Shown here piece after piece: positions 24,901-35,300 of a DNA stretch of 64,000 nucleotides. Position 1 is the first letter of the stretch. Every line of letters starts with the position of its first letter. Source of the DNA: Asterochloris sp. CNOR1 (Eukaryota; Chlorophyta; Trebouxiophyceae; Trebouxiales; Trebouxiaceae); assembly GCA_963969365.1 (NCBI GenBank), contig OZ017754.1, positions 2,480,001-2,544,000 of the forward strand, given 5' to 3'. A model generated the notes under the pieces. The model was not told the DNA's origin, ran no database searches, and saw nothing but the letters and a program-made list of their open reading frames with translations. The position numbers and the translations under genes were made by a program.

Positions 24901-26855
24901 AGCTCACTTTGCAAGGCCCATGCCCAGGGCGTCATTCACTATGCCCAGCACCAGCACGCCCTGCTGAGAGGGGAGCGGCAGCTCCAGCACCTCGTTCCAC
25001 ACTGCAGCACGGCATGAGGAAACAGATCTAACACAGCCAGAGACTGGTATCACGTGAACTGCAGGATGGTGCAGTGGCAAGTCTGCCTTTCACGCACAGA
25101 GCATCTTTGGGCAGCCGAGGTCAACCCAGCTCATGTACACAGCTGCTTTGACCCTCCTTGCTGACCTGGGTTGCAGCTCTCAGGAGACGTACTGGTCAGC
25201 GCCTGCACATCACCGTCTCCCCCGCCGTCAGGCTGGAAGGCTGCGCTGACAAAGGCCGACGGGGCTGCGGCCCTGTCTCCCCTGCGGGAGACCAGCGGCA
25301 GTGGAGTTGTCAGGACACTGCCGTCACAGACCTCTGATTGCACAGCCTGAGTTCCACATGCACCCGCTTGGCTTCTTCACCAAATCAACCATGTGAGCTC
25401 CAGACTGACTTGTGCGTCCCAACAGTCTACATTGGCTGCAGGTCTGCCTGGGGCAATATGACGTCCCACAATGCTGAGAAAGTCACCTGGGCACCTGAGG
25501 CAGGTTTTCAGCCCGCGCCACCAGGCACAGCAGGCTGCCTATGGGGCTGTATGGCTGCTGCGACTGCTGGCTGCCTGGTGCAGAGGTGGAGGGCTCGGCA
25601 GTGACCAGCTCCCCCTGCCGGTGGCTGCTCTCCACTGCAGGGGGCCGCATGTCCACCAGCATCAGCTCCAGCTTGACCTCCTGCAGCATGGTACAATGAT
25701 GAGTCAACTATGGTGTCACCACGAGCAGGTTTGCACAGGCTGTTAGTCGGCTGTCAGCTGGGATCTGAGGTGCTGTGCCAGCTCCTGCAGCGCTGCAGTC
25801 AGAGGCACGGTCTGCGTTAGTCGTGCTGCATATCTGGGCCTTGTACAGGTTTGCTGGCACCAGGCATGGGACTGCTCATGGTCAGAACTTGGAAGAGCTG
25901 GTCGAAGTGCAGGTGAAACGGAGACATCATGGGCGCTGCACTTCCTGCAAAGGGCCGCTGTCCTGTCTGTGTCCCTGGCAGCACACCTGCTTCCCCCTGT
26001 GCTCTGCTGCAGCCGCCTTGCCGGCGCCCTTACCCTTCCCTGCATCCTGGTCGGGCAGTGGCTGCAGCACTACTGTCACGGGCACCTGCTCGTTCTGCAG
26101 CAGGCGGTCTGCCATGGGTCCTGCAGCGCATGCTTGAGGGATCAGCCATCACACTAGGTGTCTCGGCAGGCAACAGAGCATTCAGATGTTTCCCAAGTCC
26201 TACAGGCATGCTGCGTGAGGACCATCAATGCTAAACTAGACATTGTGTGTGTGGGTAAAGGCTGCAGACGGCTCCTGCCTGCCAGCTTGACGACCCCCTC
26301 AGCTAGCAGGTCCTGCTGCTCCGTCCCGCCAGGTGTGAGAGGCCGCGGCAGGCTCTCCTGCAGGGGCAGTGCCAGCAGCCGACACTGTAGGGCAGGCACG
26401 GGGTGGCTGCCTGCGGGAGCGTCGCTGCCCCTCGGCTGTGCCGGCAGGTGCAGGAGGAAGGTCTTGTTCTGGAAGTCAGGGGCCTGCGACGCTAGCGCCA
26501 CCTCTGTCCTGGCTGCCTGCAGGGGGGCCGGGGCCAGCACAGCACTTAATGAAAACACTTGTCCCTCTTACAAGGGTGCAAGTGATGCTGTGCAACACGC
26601 TAGACACAGCACTAGATCTGATGGACAACAATCACAAACATCTAGCTTACTGTGAGCTGCTCTGGTGATGATGGCTCCTGCAAGCTGTGGACGAGTTCTG
26701 TGCCATGAGCAACACAGGCACTGACAGCCACCTGGTACTGCCTTGCTACCTGCACACAGCATGTCCTCTTCTCTGCATCAGCAGCTCATCAAAACCAGAA
26801 TTGGAGGTGAACTCACCTGAAAACTGGTGCCAAGCATGTGCACTCGCACAAACAT
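14663..26855 (-). CDS. C2-domain and coiled-coil protein (many exons)
   Basis: Phase-consistent 5' exons: 26817-26855 (start, MFVRVHMLGTSFQ), 26651-26731, 26279-26516, 25987-26120, 25495-25680, 25166-25346, 24908-25001, 24371-24586, 24022-24257, 23650-23708. A C2-like domain spans exons 5-8, with LLCLVARAENLP, then NPVWNEVLELPLP, VLVLGIVND and RPTLHICLRWL, in the beta-strand order usual for C2 domains. Further exons (about 22980-23440, 22397-22642, 21319-21509, 20558-20634, about 20058-20213, 19370-19570, 18410-18640, 17298-17455, 16905-17005) encode heptad-like coiled coil (EIQRIQKAAAEEVAAAQKQL and similar). The last exon, 14663-15223, is Ala/Ser/Glu-rich and ends RFKLWGRQR. The layout recalls ciliary or centriolar proteins such as CEP120 or CCDC33, but I cannot assign an orthologue. 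Phases between the coiled-coil exons were not all checked, so two genes remain possible. Confidence 0.6.
20987..21270 (-). repeat. Three decayed copies of an exon end (C2 gene)
   Basis: Three copies (about 20987-21010, 21120-21166, 21227-21270) resemble the 3' end of the coiled-coil exon at 21319-21509, whose plus-strand word is CTGCAGCTCAGAGTGGCGCT. All lie in the following intron. Confidence 0.6.
24641..24686 (-). repeat. Decayed copy of an exon start inside an intron (C2 gene)
   Basis: The segment resembles the 5' end of the exon at 24371-24586 plus its acceptor: CCATGCAGCAGCTGCTT corresponds to CCATGCACCAGCTGCTT, and both are followed by TGCACCTGCAGCA. It lies in the intron directly upstream of that exon in transcript order. 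Confidence 0.65.
26273..26278 (-). other. Possible GC-AG intron donor in the C2/coiled-coil gene
   Basis: The exon 26279-26516 ends in GGCAG followed by GCAGGA. Phase 1 here fits the next exon (26120 downward, read as G-P-M-A-D-R). Nearby GT sites do not fit the phase as well. It is a weaker donor than the one at 58466-58471. Confidence 0.4.
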
Positions 26856-26949
26856 TATTGCTTCAGTCTGAACTTCTGGAGGTATGAACTTCTAGAGGTT
26901 GAGGAATGATGGCGCAGCTTCCGTTCTTGGAGATGTAGGTCTCATACGG

Positions 26950-27500
26950 TTGTCATGCCAAGACAAGCCTTGACCGTCACATTCTCACATTGGCTGAGGC
27001 AAGCTTGCAAGCTCAAGTGCATCACACATTTCGAACTACCAGTCAACAAAGTTGCAGTCTTCGCTCCTTTAAGAAAATGGAACCACCACACTTTCGTGTC
27101 GTCTGCTCATGAGACCTTACATGTCGGTATTCAGAGTGATGTGCTTGATTTGGTGGCCTCAACATCGAAACTTTCGAGCTGAGGCCTGGGGCAGGTGCAG
27201 CATGCTGATCCACTTGGCTGCCTGGGCAAGCTTCCTTCGATGACCAATGGCTGCTGCCTGCTGATGGCCTGTATTCCTTGCTCATGACCACGTCACTTTG
27301 AATTCCCTCCTTCTGATGCAATCCTCTCCTCATTGCACACAGGCACCCATTGATGGCATTTGCAGCCCGTCTGAGCCTGCTGTTCTTGTGGTTGTCCGCA
27401 TGCAACACCACATCTGCAGGCCGGAGCCACACAGTCAGACTCAGGTCACGAGCACATGGCCTGGGGCGCCACGACAGGCATCCTGATGGGGACAGTCTAG
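26950..27500. repeat. Diverged direct repeat, left copy
   Basis: Matches 30480-31030 in the same orientation. Shared words in order include AGTCAACAAAGTTGCAGTCTTCGCTCC (against AGTCAAAGTCGAGATCTTCTTCGCTCC), GGTGGCC, TCCACTTGGCTGCC, GATGGCCTGTAT and GCAGGCCGGA. No gene is evident in it. Confidence 0.65.
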
Positions 27501-27900
27501 GTGGGAGACTGCGGGCAGGACCATGTGGCACAATCCCACCAGCTCCCTCTTACTGTACCTGCACCTGCATGGGCTCACGCATACCTTGCCAGCACTACCT
27601 TCATGCCATTGTGTGCAAGCTCACAACAAGCACCTTGGCTTGCGAGCAGCGATGCTTCAAGGCAGAGCTGGACACCTTCTACAAGCAGCTATGATTTGCA
27701 GTGCGCCTGTGCCCTGCACACGGGGTCCTACGCGTGCCTTGCGAACCAGCAGACTGAGCTGTTCCTGCGGCCTGCCAAAAGCAGTACACTTTGTGGGCTG
27801 GCAGATTGCCAAGTCTCAGCATGTCCTGCATGGCCTGCACACAGCTGTCCCGCCAGCTGCATGGGGGTGCCGCACGGCACTCAGCGCTGCTGGACGCGTA

Positions 27901-28839
27901 GACACTATACGAGCAGCAGGCAGCTCAGGTGAACCATGAGGTGTTCTTGGAGCAGCAGGCAGCTCAGCTGGGGACTCAGATGCCCCCTGCCGGGCAGCAG
28001 CAGCCAGCTTACTTCGAGCAGGAACACACTGCTTTTGAAGAAGATGTGCAGCATCAGCAACTGGACCAGCACAGCGGCCACCGTGCAGGGTGGCAGCAGT
28101 AGGCTGGCAGGGCCCTGGCAGGACAGCGTGGCATTCCTGCCAGCAGTTGTCGGCAGTAGGGTGCCTCAAAGCATGGTCAGCGCTGCTGGCGGTGTGTCGC
28201 CTCAAAGTTTAGCTGGGGCAGCCGGCAGGGCAGCCCCACACAGCTTGCCTGGCGCCACTGGGGGCTAGCCTGCTGATATGGGCTACCAGGCACAGCAGCA
28301 GGCTTCTGTGCCACTCAGTAGCTCTGCATGGCCAGTATTTGGGCAAGCAGGCCCTCAGGCTGCAGCAGCATCAGGCTGCAGCAACGCAGGCAGGCCACAC
28401 AGATACAGAGCTGCAGCAGCCGGCTCCAGTACCCCAGAGTGGCACTGCCGGCACAAAGTCGCTGCAGCAGGCTCCAGGAACTCAGGGTGGCTACACTGGC
28501 CCAATGCAGCAGCAGGCTGCAGCACCCCAGGGTAGCTACACTGGTGCAATGTTGCAGCAGGGCGGCACTTCCTTGCCTCAAGTGCCGCACGCACGAATTG
28601 GCCACCTGGCGCCGCTGCCAGCCGTTGTCAATGGCTGGTCCCAGCTGGTGCTTGTGCCCATGCAGCAGCCGGCTTCTGGAAGGCCATACCTGCCTGCAGC
28701 TGCTCCACCTGGACCTCTGCCTATGTACAACAGCCTCCAGATGCTGAACCTGCCACAGCATTGCCCATCAGACTCACTCAATGCAAGCTGTCAGAGATTT
28801 GATTGTGACATTCCGATCTGTCAGAGGCACAACCTCTAG
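27901..28839 (+). CDS. Gln/Ala/Pro-rich low-complexity coding stretch, hypothetical
   Basis: Open segments in changing frames encode Gln-rich peptides: YEQQAAQVNHEVFLEQQAAQ near 27907, GYQAQQQASVPL near 28281 and repeated GGYTGPMQQQ / GSYTGAMLQQ units near 28490-28560, ending at a stop at 28837-28839. The frame changes need introns or reflect decay. I could not settle on splice sites except a possible acceptor before 27902. Similar Q-rich tracts occur in RNA-binding or transcription proteins, but no folded domain is visible. The start is unknown. Confidence 0.3.
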
Positions 28840-28901
28840 ATCAGGGTGCTGCTTGTGGTGACAAATCCGACCCAATGTGTTCACAGGAGAATATCACAGC
28901 T

Positions 28902-29801
28902 TCACATGTGGGGACAGCAGCCACTTTCAAAGAATATCTGCAGCAGCTGCATGGTATGACTGTCAGAGGCAAGCTGTAGGCTGCCCTTTAATTGATCAGC
29001 GTCAAGGGCTTCGCAAAGCTGAAACATGTCTTGAACCTTGGCATAGTGGAAACCATCTCCATACCCATAATCTCCTGAGTTCAGTTGCACACCAAAGTCA
29101 CCAGTCAAGAAGGCTGCTTTTAGGCCACTGAAGCTCACTGTGGGGCGGTCACCAGGCTGAGAGGCATCTGTCTGGTATTTACCCACTCTGGCCTCCTGGC
29201 AGCACACCAGCAGCTGACGCAGTGCTGGGACTGAGTCCAGCCCCAGGTCTAAACAGGACCCCAACGGCTCATGACCAAATCGTGTGGGATCATGCCCTCT
29301 ACAGGCCAGGAGGCCAGTCTCAGCCATGACTGCCCTCACGCACAGGGTCTCCAAGCAGCTGGACTCCACATCCAGCTCTAATTGATGGTGATAGGGTTCG
29401 TCTCCATGCGCTAGGCAGTGCCCTGTGGAGCGCAGCACAGTGACAGACAAATCCCTTACGGTATCACTGTTCCAGGAAATGGGGCAATCTACACCCCACG
29501 TAGTGGTCAGCCTCGCCTCAAGGTGCACAGCTGTCAGTGCTGGCAGCTGTGGCCAATTGAAGTCACCAGCATGTAGCCTGTCGGTGCAGAGCGCCAGCTT
29601 GCATTTCTGCACATACCTCAGCACTGGTCCCTTTGGTGGCCAGAGGTGCTGCCATATGAGCCAGCATTTGCCCGCTGAGAAGCTGGCTTCTGCCGAGCCA
29701 GCTAGGAGCCGCCACTGGCGGCACACGCAGGCCGCCTGCCTCTTGGAAGGCCAGTCGAGGCAGTCTAGGATTTTGGGGACAATGTCGGGGCTTGTCAGCA
29801 C
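28902..29801 (-). CDS. F-box-like protein, intronless
   Basis: A single open frame of 299 codons. Residues 5-34 (PDIVPKILDCLDWPSKRQAA followed by CVCRQWRLLA) match the F-box pattern: an I-L-x-x-L start, a short spacer, and the C-x-V-C-R-x-W core that binds SKP1 in SCF ubiquitin ligases. The remainder has Leu-rich segments (LPALTAVHLEARL, VPALRQLLVCC) that could be a substrate-binding region, but no clear repeat. It is the only long uninterrupted gene in a window of intron-dense genes, which suggests retroposition or recent arrival. It lies between the diverged direct repeats at 26950-27500 and 30480-31030. The start is the first ATG, just ahead of the F-box. Confidence 0.6.
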   Translation of the reverse strand: MLTSPDIVPKILDCLDWPSKRQAACVCRQWRLLAGSAEASFSAGKCWLIWQHLWPPKGPVLRYVQKCKLALCTDRLHAGDFNWPQLPALTAVHLEARLTTTWGVDCPISWNSDTVRDLSVTVLRSTGHCLAHGDEPYHHQLELDVESSCLETLCVRAVMAETGLLACRGHDPTRFGHEPLGSCLDLGLDSVPALRQLLVCCQEARVGKYQTDASQPGDRPTVSFSGLKAAFLTGDFGVQLNSGDYGYGDGFHYAKVQDMFQLCEALDADQLKGSLQLASDSHTMQLLQIFFESGCCPHM

Positions 29802-30479
29802 CTGAAGAGCTGCAGTGGCGCAACCACAACGTTGTGAACTGGCATATAAAATTCGATGATTGCAGGCGGCATCAGGAAGAGACCAAAGTCTACCTGGAGA
29901 CAGATCCTTATCATCACCTTTGGACTGCTTGGCTGCATCAGCACCATTGGAGAGTCAGACGCCTGCTGCCTGAGACTCCTCATTGGCTGACTAGCAAGCT
30001 CCCCTACCTGGAGGTCTTTCCTCCTCTCGTCCCTGGTGTGCAATGAACGCACGCCCGGTAGAGCGAGCGTCATCCATGCTCTACAATAGGGTTCCTGAGA
30101 GCTGCAGCAGAACACAGACTGCGTCAGAGGTTCAAGAAGAGCCAAGTGCACCTTTCACAAAGATAGCTGGCAAGTCTGATGCTCACACAGGAACATCACA
30201 AGCTCCCCCGCCTAAAGACAGGGTGCAATCTCGCTCTGGACGGGTGTGAAGTCTGCTGTTCACCCAGCAGCGGCCAGCTTGGAGCCTTGACAATGGGACA
30301 TAGGGGTGCAATGCTGCCCTAGGATCCAAGGCAGATCACATGGCACAAGGCCTACCTCGATGATTCGCCAAGTGTTTAGCAGCTGATCAGGTGTCCTGTA
30401 CAGTGTGTGAGAGCCTGCAGCATGTTTGTAGGGTTGCCAGGCACATCGCAAGATTGTTTTTACAAGGCTTGACCATCAC

Positions 30480-31030
30480 AGTCTTACTTGGCTGAAGCAG
30501 GCTCGCTCAAGTGAATTACAGCACACTCAAAGCGCACATCTCTTGGACTCCATCATCAGTCAAAGTCGAGATCTTCTTCGCTCCCTTATGCTGTGGTGTT
30601 GCAGTGTTGCAGTCACTTGCTCAAGAGCCTCCATTCTCAGTTCGGATTGACGAGCTTGATGTGGTGGCCATAGCATCGAACCTTTCGATCTGAGGCTTGA
30701 AACAGGTGCAGCACTCATCCACTTGGCTGCCCGCGTAAGCTCCCTTTCGATGATCAGTGGCTGCTCCCTGCAGATGGCCTGTATACCTTGCTCGTAACCA
30801 TGTCACTGCCTAGGCCATGCTGCAGATGCTTCCTCATGAGGCAGCCCTGTCCTCACAGCACACAAGCAACCTTAGATGGCACCTGCAGCTCGTCTGGGCC
30901 TGCTGTCTCCATTGTGTCCGCTTGCAGCACCGCATCAGCAGGCCGGAACCACACAGCCAGGTTCAGGACGAGCACATGGCCGAAGGTGTCACAACATCCA
31001 TCCTGATGGGGACAAGGTGGCGTCCCTGAT
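30480..31030. repeat. Diverged direct repeat, right copy
   Basis: Partner of 26950-27500, about 3.5 kb away. Together they bracket the Gln-rich stretch and the F-box-like gene. The broader interval 29802-32305 shows no other supportable gene. Confidence 0.65.
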
Positions 31031-32305
31031 TAAGACCGTAGCTGCGCCTCCCAGCACCCAGGCCCTATTTAGCTGCTGACGTGCTGTCGGGGGTCAAGAA
31101 TTCTGTGTTCGTGGGGGAAAGCCTGGAGATGAGCACAGCCTGGGCAAGCCTAGACACAATGAGACTGCAGGCCTTGCAACTGCTTCACGAGCTGTTCATG
31201 GGCCAGAGCTCTGACTGAGGCTGCATTCATGGTCCAAAGCTTTGCCAGTGTGAGCCAGTCAGCGGCTGACCTGGCCCACCGGGCGCAACACCTGATTCTA
31301 CGCTGCCGGTGAGATCCACGATGAGCTGCAATTGAAGGTTGATGCCAGTCTTTGCTGAGGGTGAGTGGCCCGCCAGCAGCTGAGCAGCCTGGACATTCTG
31401 CAGGCAGATGGACGTCCTGCAGGCAGCAAAGCGCCCTGCCGCCTGCTGCCACAGACTACACGCGAACATCTGCTCTGCCTTCAGACGCTGTTGCATCAGC
31501 CCTGTGGTGCAATGATTCCAGCGCTGGCTCAGCCATGTTGTGCACTGCTCCTTGACGTAAAATTGTCAGCAGCATATGCGTGTGAAGTCTGGTTCACAGC
31601 TTGCCGTTCTATGTCTCAAAGCCAGGCCCAACCCAACTAGACGCAGCCTGGAATAGAGTCCCAAGCCTAGCTCCTCACCCCAGCGTACAGGTTGCACTGT
31701 GTGCCGACAATTTGGGGCTGCCTCAAGCAGTATCAAGCAGTCCAGCTTTCTTATATGAAAACAGAATTATACAGTGCTTGCAGGCTGGGCCCCTGACACA
31801 TTGCATGCCTCAAAGCTCAGCACACCTCTTGCACTAGATACCATGGGCCCCTGAAGGCTGGTGGAGCCTGCCTGTCCATCCCTTTGTCTCGAGATACTCT
31901 CTGGGTCTCTTACAAATCCGCTACGCTTGCAGACAATACGGACACCTTGGAGTTGATTGATGTGGTCACAGCCATGCCGAGTTCCTGACATTCCAGCGGA
32001 GCTGCAGCAGAAACTGAAAGCGCACCAGCCAAATGTGCCACGCAGGGCTACGTAGCGTATACACAGTGGAAATGGCAGTGACTGATGGTCCATGACTCCT
32101 GCTGGCTTGCAACTGGTGTGAGGGGCAAGGCAGCACAGAGGTTGAAACCACATGACATGATTGGGAGGCTTCCGGCTCACAAGCCTATGAGAACAGGCAC
32201 TTCACTCTCAGAAGCTGGGAAATGACATTCTGAGCACAACACAGCGGTGTCACAAATGCTTAGCAACCGATTGGAGACTGTCAAGGATACCAGTTTATTT
32301 ACTCC

Positions 32306-35300
32306 TTATGTCACAAAGAGCCTCTTGCCAGTTACAAGTGGGTCAATGGGGAAGACACGGCGCAGCTCCAAAGCCTGCCCCAGGGTGATCTCACTCTTGC
32401 TGTCACTCAAAAGAACGCTTGGTCCCTGAAGAGCAGAGCGAGCAGTACAATGTTGAGGGCTGGGGTGGTACAGGAGACTCTGTATAACATCCGGCTGGCC
32501 GCCGTGCAGGGGCCAAGTGTTGTGCTGAATGACGGCAGCAGCGAGATCATACATTACTGCCTTCAAGGTATCCACTGCCGATAACCCTTTGCCAGCGAGC
32601 CCACCTGGATGCGCTTGTTGCCCATGATTGACCGCCTTGCGCGCCGTATGTGTGCAGCAGAAGGGATGTTGGAGCCCTCTGGGATGACTGCAAGCAGTGG
32701 CACAGTGTATGCAGTCTGCCCTCTTGTCCTGGAGGATGCACAGCAGAGGTGCTGTCAAAGCACTCAGTGTGAATGCAAACAGCTTGCGGTGATATGGCGA
32801 TGCCCTCCTTCAAGAAAATTGCAGATCATGAGCATGCACATGAGCAAGGGAGCGAGCACTTGCTCTGCAGTCATGGCCGGCAGGGATCTCCTTGCTGGCA
32901 TACAACACATCAGCAAACAGTTGGAACTGACAGCAGTTCAAGAAATCATAACCTGATAGATCTTGCGCAACTGCAGCCTGGCATTCTGCTCTCAGACCAG
33001 CGTCTCCTGCTACAAACCCCTCCAGACTGAGCGCTCCAATCGCCTGCAAACGAACACAATGAGCTTCAGCACACCTTGTGAAGAGCACAATCCAGTTGCT
33101 GAGCAGACAGCAGCATACCAAATCTGCACTTTATTTCATGCCAGACAGATCACAAGCCTACAAGCATGAGCAGATGTGTGCGCCACTATCTGAGAGCTCC
33201 GGACGGGGAATGAGCTTATACACAGTGCCCAGCCCACTACAGTCTGACAACAGTAATCTTCTACATGTGCAACTTTCGTGACTGCAGCATGAGCATTCCC
33301 CACCAGTGCATCCTGGGCAGTCAGCTGCTGCGCCTTTCAGCACACAGGACACTACCTGAGGAGATCACTGCAAGCCAGGCACGCAACAAGCATTTAACAC
33401 TGGTGCAGTCAGTGACTGAAATGGGTTCTGACTCAGCGCAGCTGCGCTAGCACAGCAGCTGCACTAGCACAGCAGCTGCAACCAGTCCCCACCTGTGCTC
33501 CCTGGGCGATTAGCTGCCGCTCCATCCACTCCAGCGAGACCGGCAGCATCAGGGGCAGCTGGTGTGCCAGCCTTTGGGCCAGGCCCAGCAGCCACTGTGC
33601 TGTCTCCTGATAGTGCAGCCGGGCCGCCTACAAATAGCACAAAAATCTTTGGGCTGCGTTGCACTCAGAGTAGGGAATGCAGTTTCACTAAGGTCAAACC
33701 CTGGTTGGGCCATGCCCTCTTCAAAAAAAATACCAGATTCAATGGGGCCTGCAACTTACCTGGCTTCAGAACAGCGGTAGCAGCAGAAGTGGTCACAACA
33801 CTTGGCACCCTAGCCTGGCACTATACAACAAGGGCAGCTTGGATGTGGCACGGTCACAGGTGTCAGCAACTCAGCCTGGCCATGCCAAAACTGGCAAGCA
33901 GCCTGGCCCTTCTGCAGCATGTTGGCAAGGTCTCTCATCCCAGCTCCCCAGGTAAGAGTCAAGCACAAAACACAAATGCAGGCTGCTGAGGCGAGTCTGC
34001 CAGCATCGCCACTGAGTATGTAGGGCAGATAGTCTTACGACATACACATGTCAGTATGTATCGATCGGCGGCTGAAGGTGCATGGACGCACAACTTCATC
34101 ACTGACTTTACCTCAGCATTGCAGCTATCTGTGCAATGAGGTCATTGTCAGCAAGCTCTGGCATGCAGATGCTTTTTGCAGCTACCAAAGTTTTGCAACG
34201 TTGAGGAACAACCAGAGCACAGGGACAGCAGCTTTCTGAGAGCCTGCCTGCTGCAGCTGCAGGCGAGCCTTTGGTGATGAGTCAGGTCGCTTACCTCCAG
34301 TGCTGCAAAGAATGCTGTATAGGCAACGAGCTCATCCCGGCTGCCCTTGGGCAGAGTGTCGAGCCTCATGCTGCTCACGCAGCTGACAAGCCTGCGTCCC
34401 TCCAGCGTCGAGACCTGCCCATCCCTGCTGGCCTGCCTGAGCAGCTCCTGCGCAGCCTCTGTGGCCCTGGTGGCAGCGCCTGCTGTGTCCTGCTGGAGCA
34501 CGCAACGCCTGCATGGCAGATTTGATGCAACCTCAAGCTTGTTGGGAAAGTGCCACTGCTGGAGGAGCAGTGTTGAGGGCAGTGGCCCTGTTGGGGGCCA
34601 CCTGCTGTGCATGCAGTGCCGATGTGCAGGCGCCAGTCCTTCCACACCAGTTGCTCAGCCCTGAAAGGATCTGGAGGCAGTCCTGCTGCATCCGCTGTTC
34701 GGCTCTGTCATGACCTGGCCTCTGCCAGCAATGTTTGTTGAGTGCAGAAAAACAGCGGCCTATCACAACAGCAGTGAGCATGTACCGGCAGGCTCAGTCT
34801 CCACGTTATGCTGGCCCATGCATCAAGCTGTAGTGTAGGCAGACCTCACATATAAATTGGCATAGCCAGCGTGCAAACTACTGATAGTGTAGCCTGACAG
34901 AGCCTGGAGGAGCAAGTGGATGCCATATGGCTTGCTGCCGGATGTACTAGCTGGATTGGTTGACACCCTTGCTAGCATGCTGCATTGCTGGCTGCATCGC
35001 CAGCTTGAAACGTATTGGCAGGTCTGCTGGCAGTATGTGCTCCAACGGTCCCTCAATAAGCAGCAATGGCATTGGTCCTCTCTGACCTGCATGTCTCCTG
35101 TGCCTAAGCCAGGGCTGCTGCCCCCTCAAATGCAACAGCAAACACTCAAAGGCTGGCGTCTGCGTGACTCCTGCCGCATGTCAGTCACCTCTCAGGGACT
35201 GCTCAGCACCCTCTCACCTGCAGGCCTCCAGCACGTCCGCCAGGGCAGGTACTCCATCAGCCGCACCAGATGACGCCGGCTCTGAAGTGCTGGCATCTGC

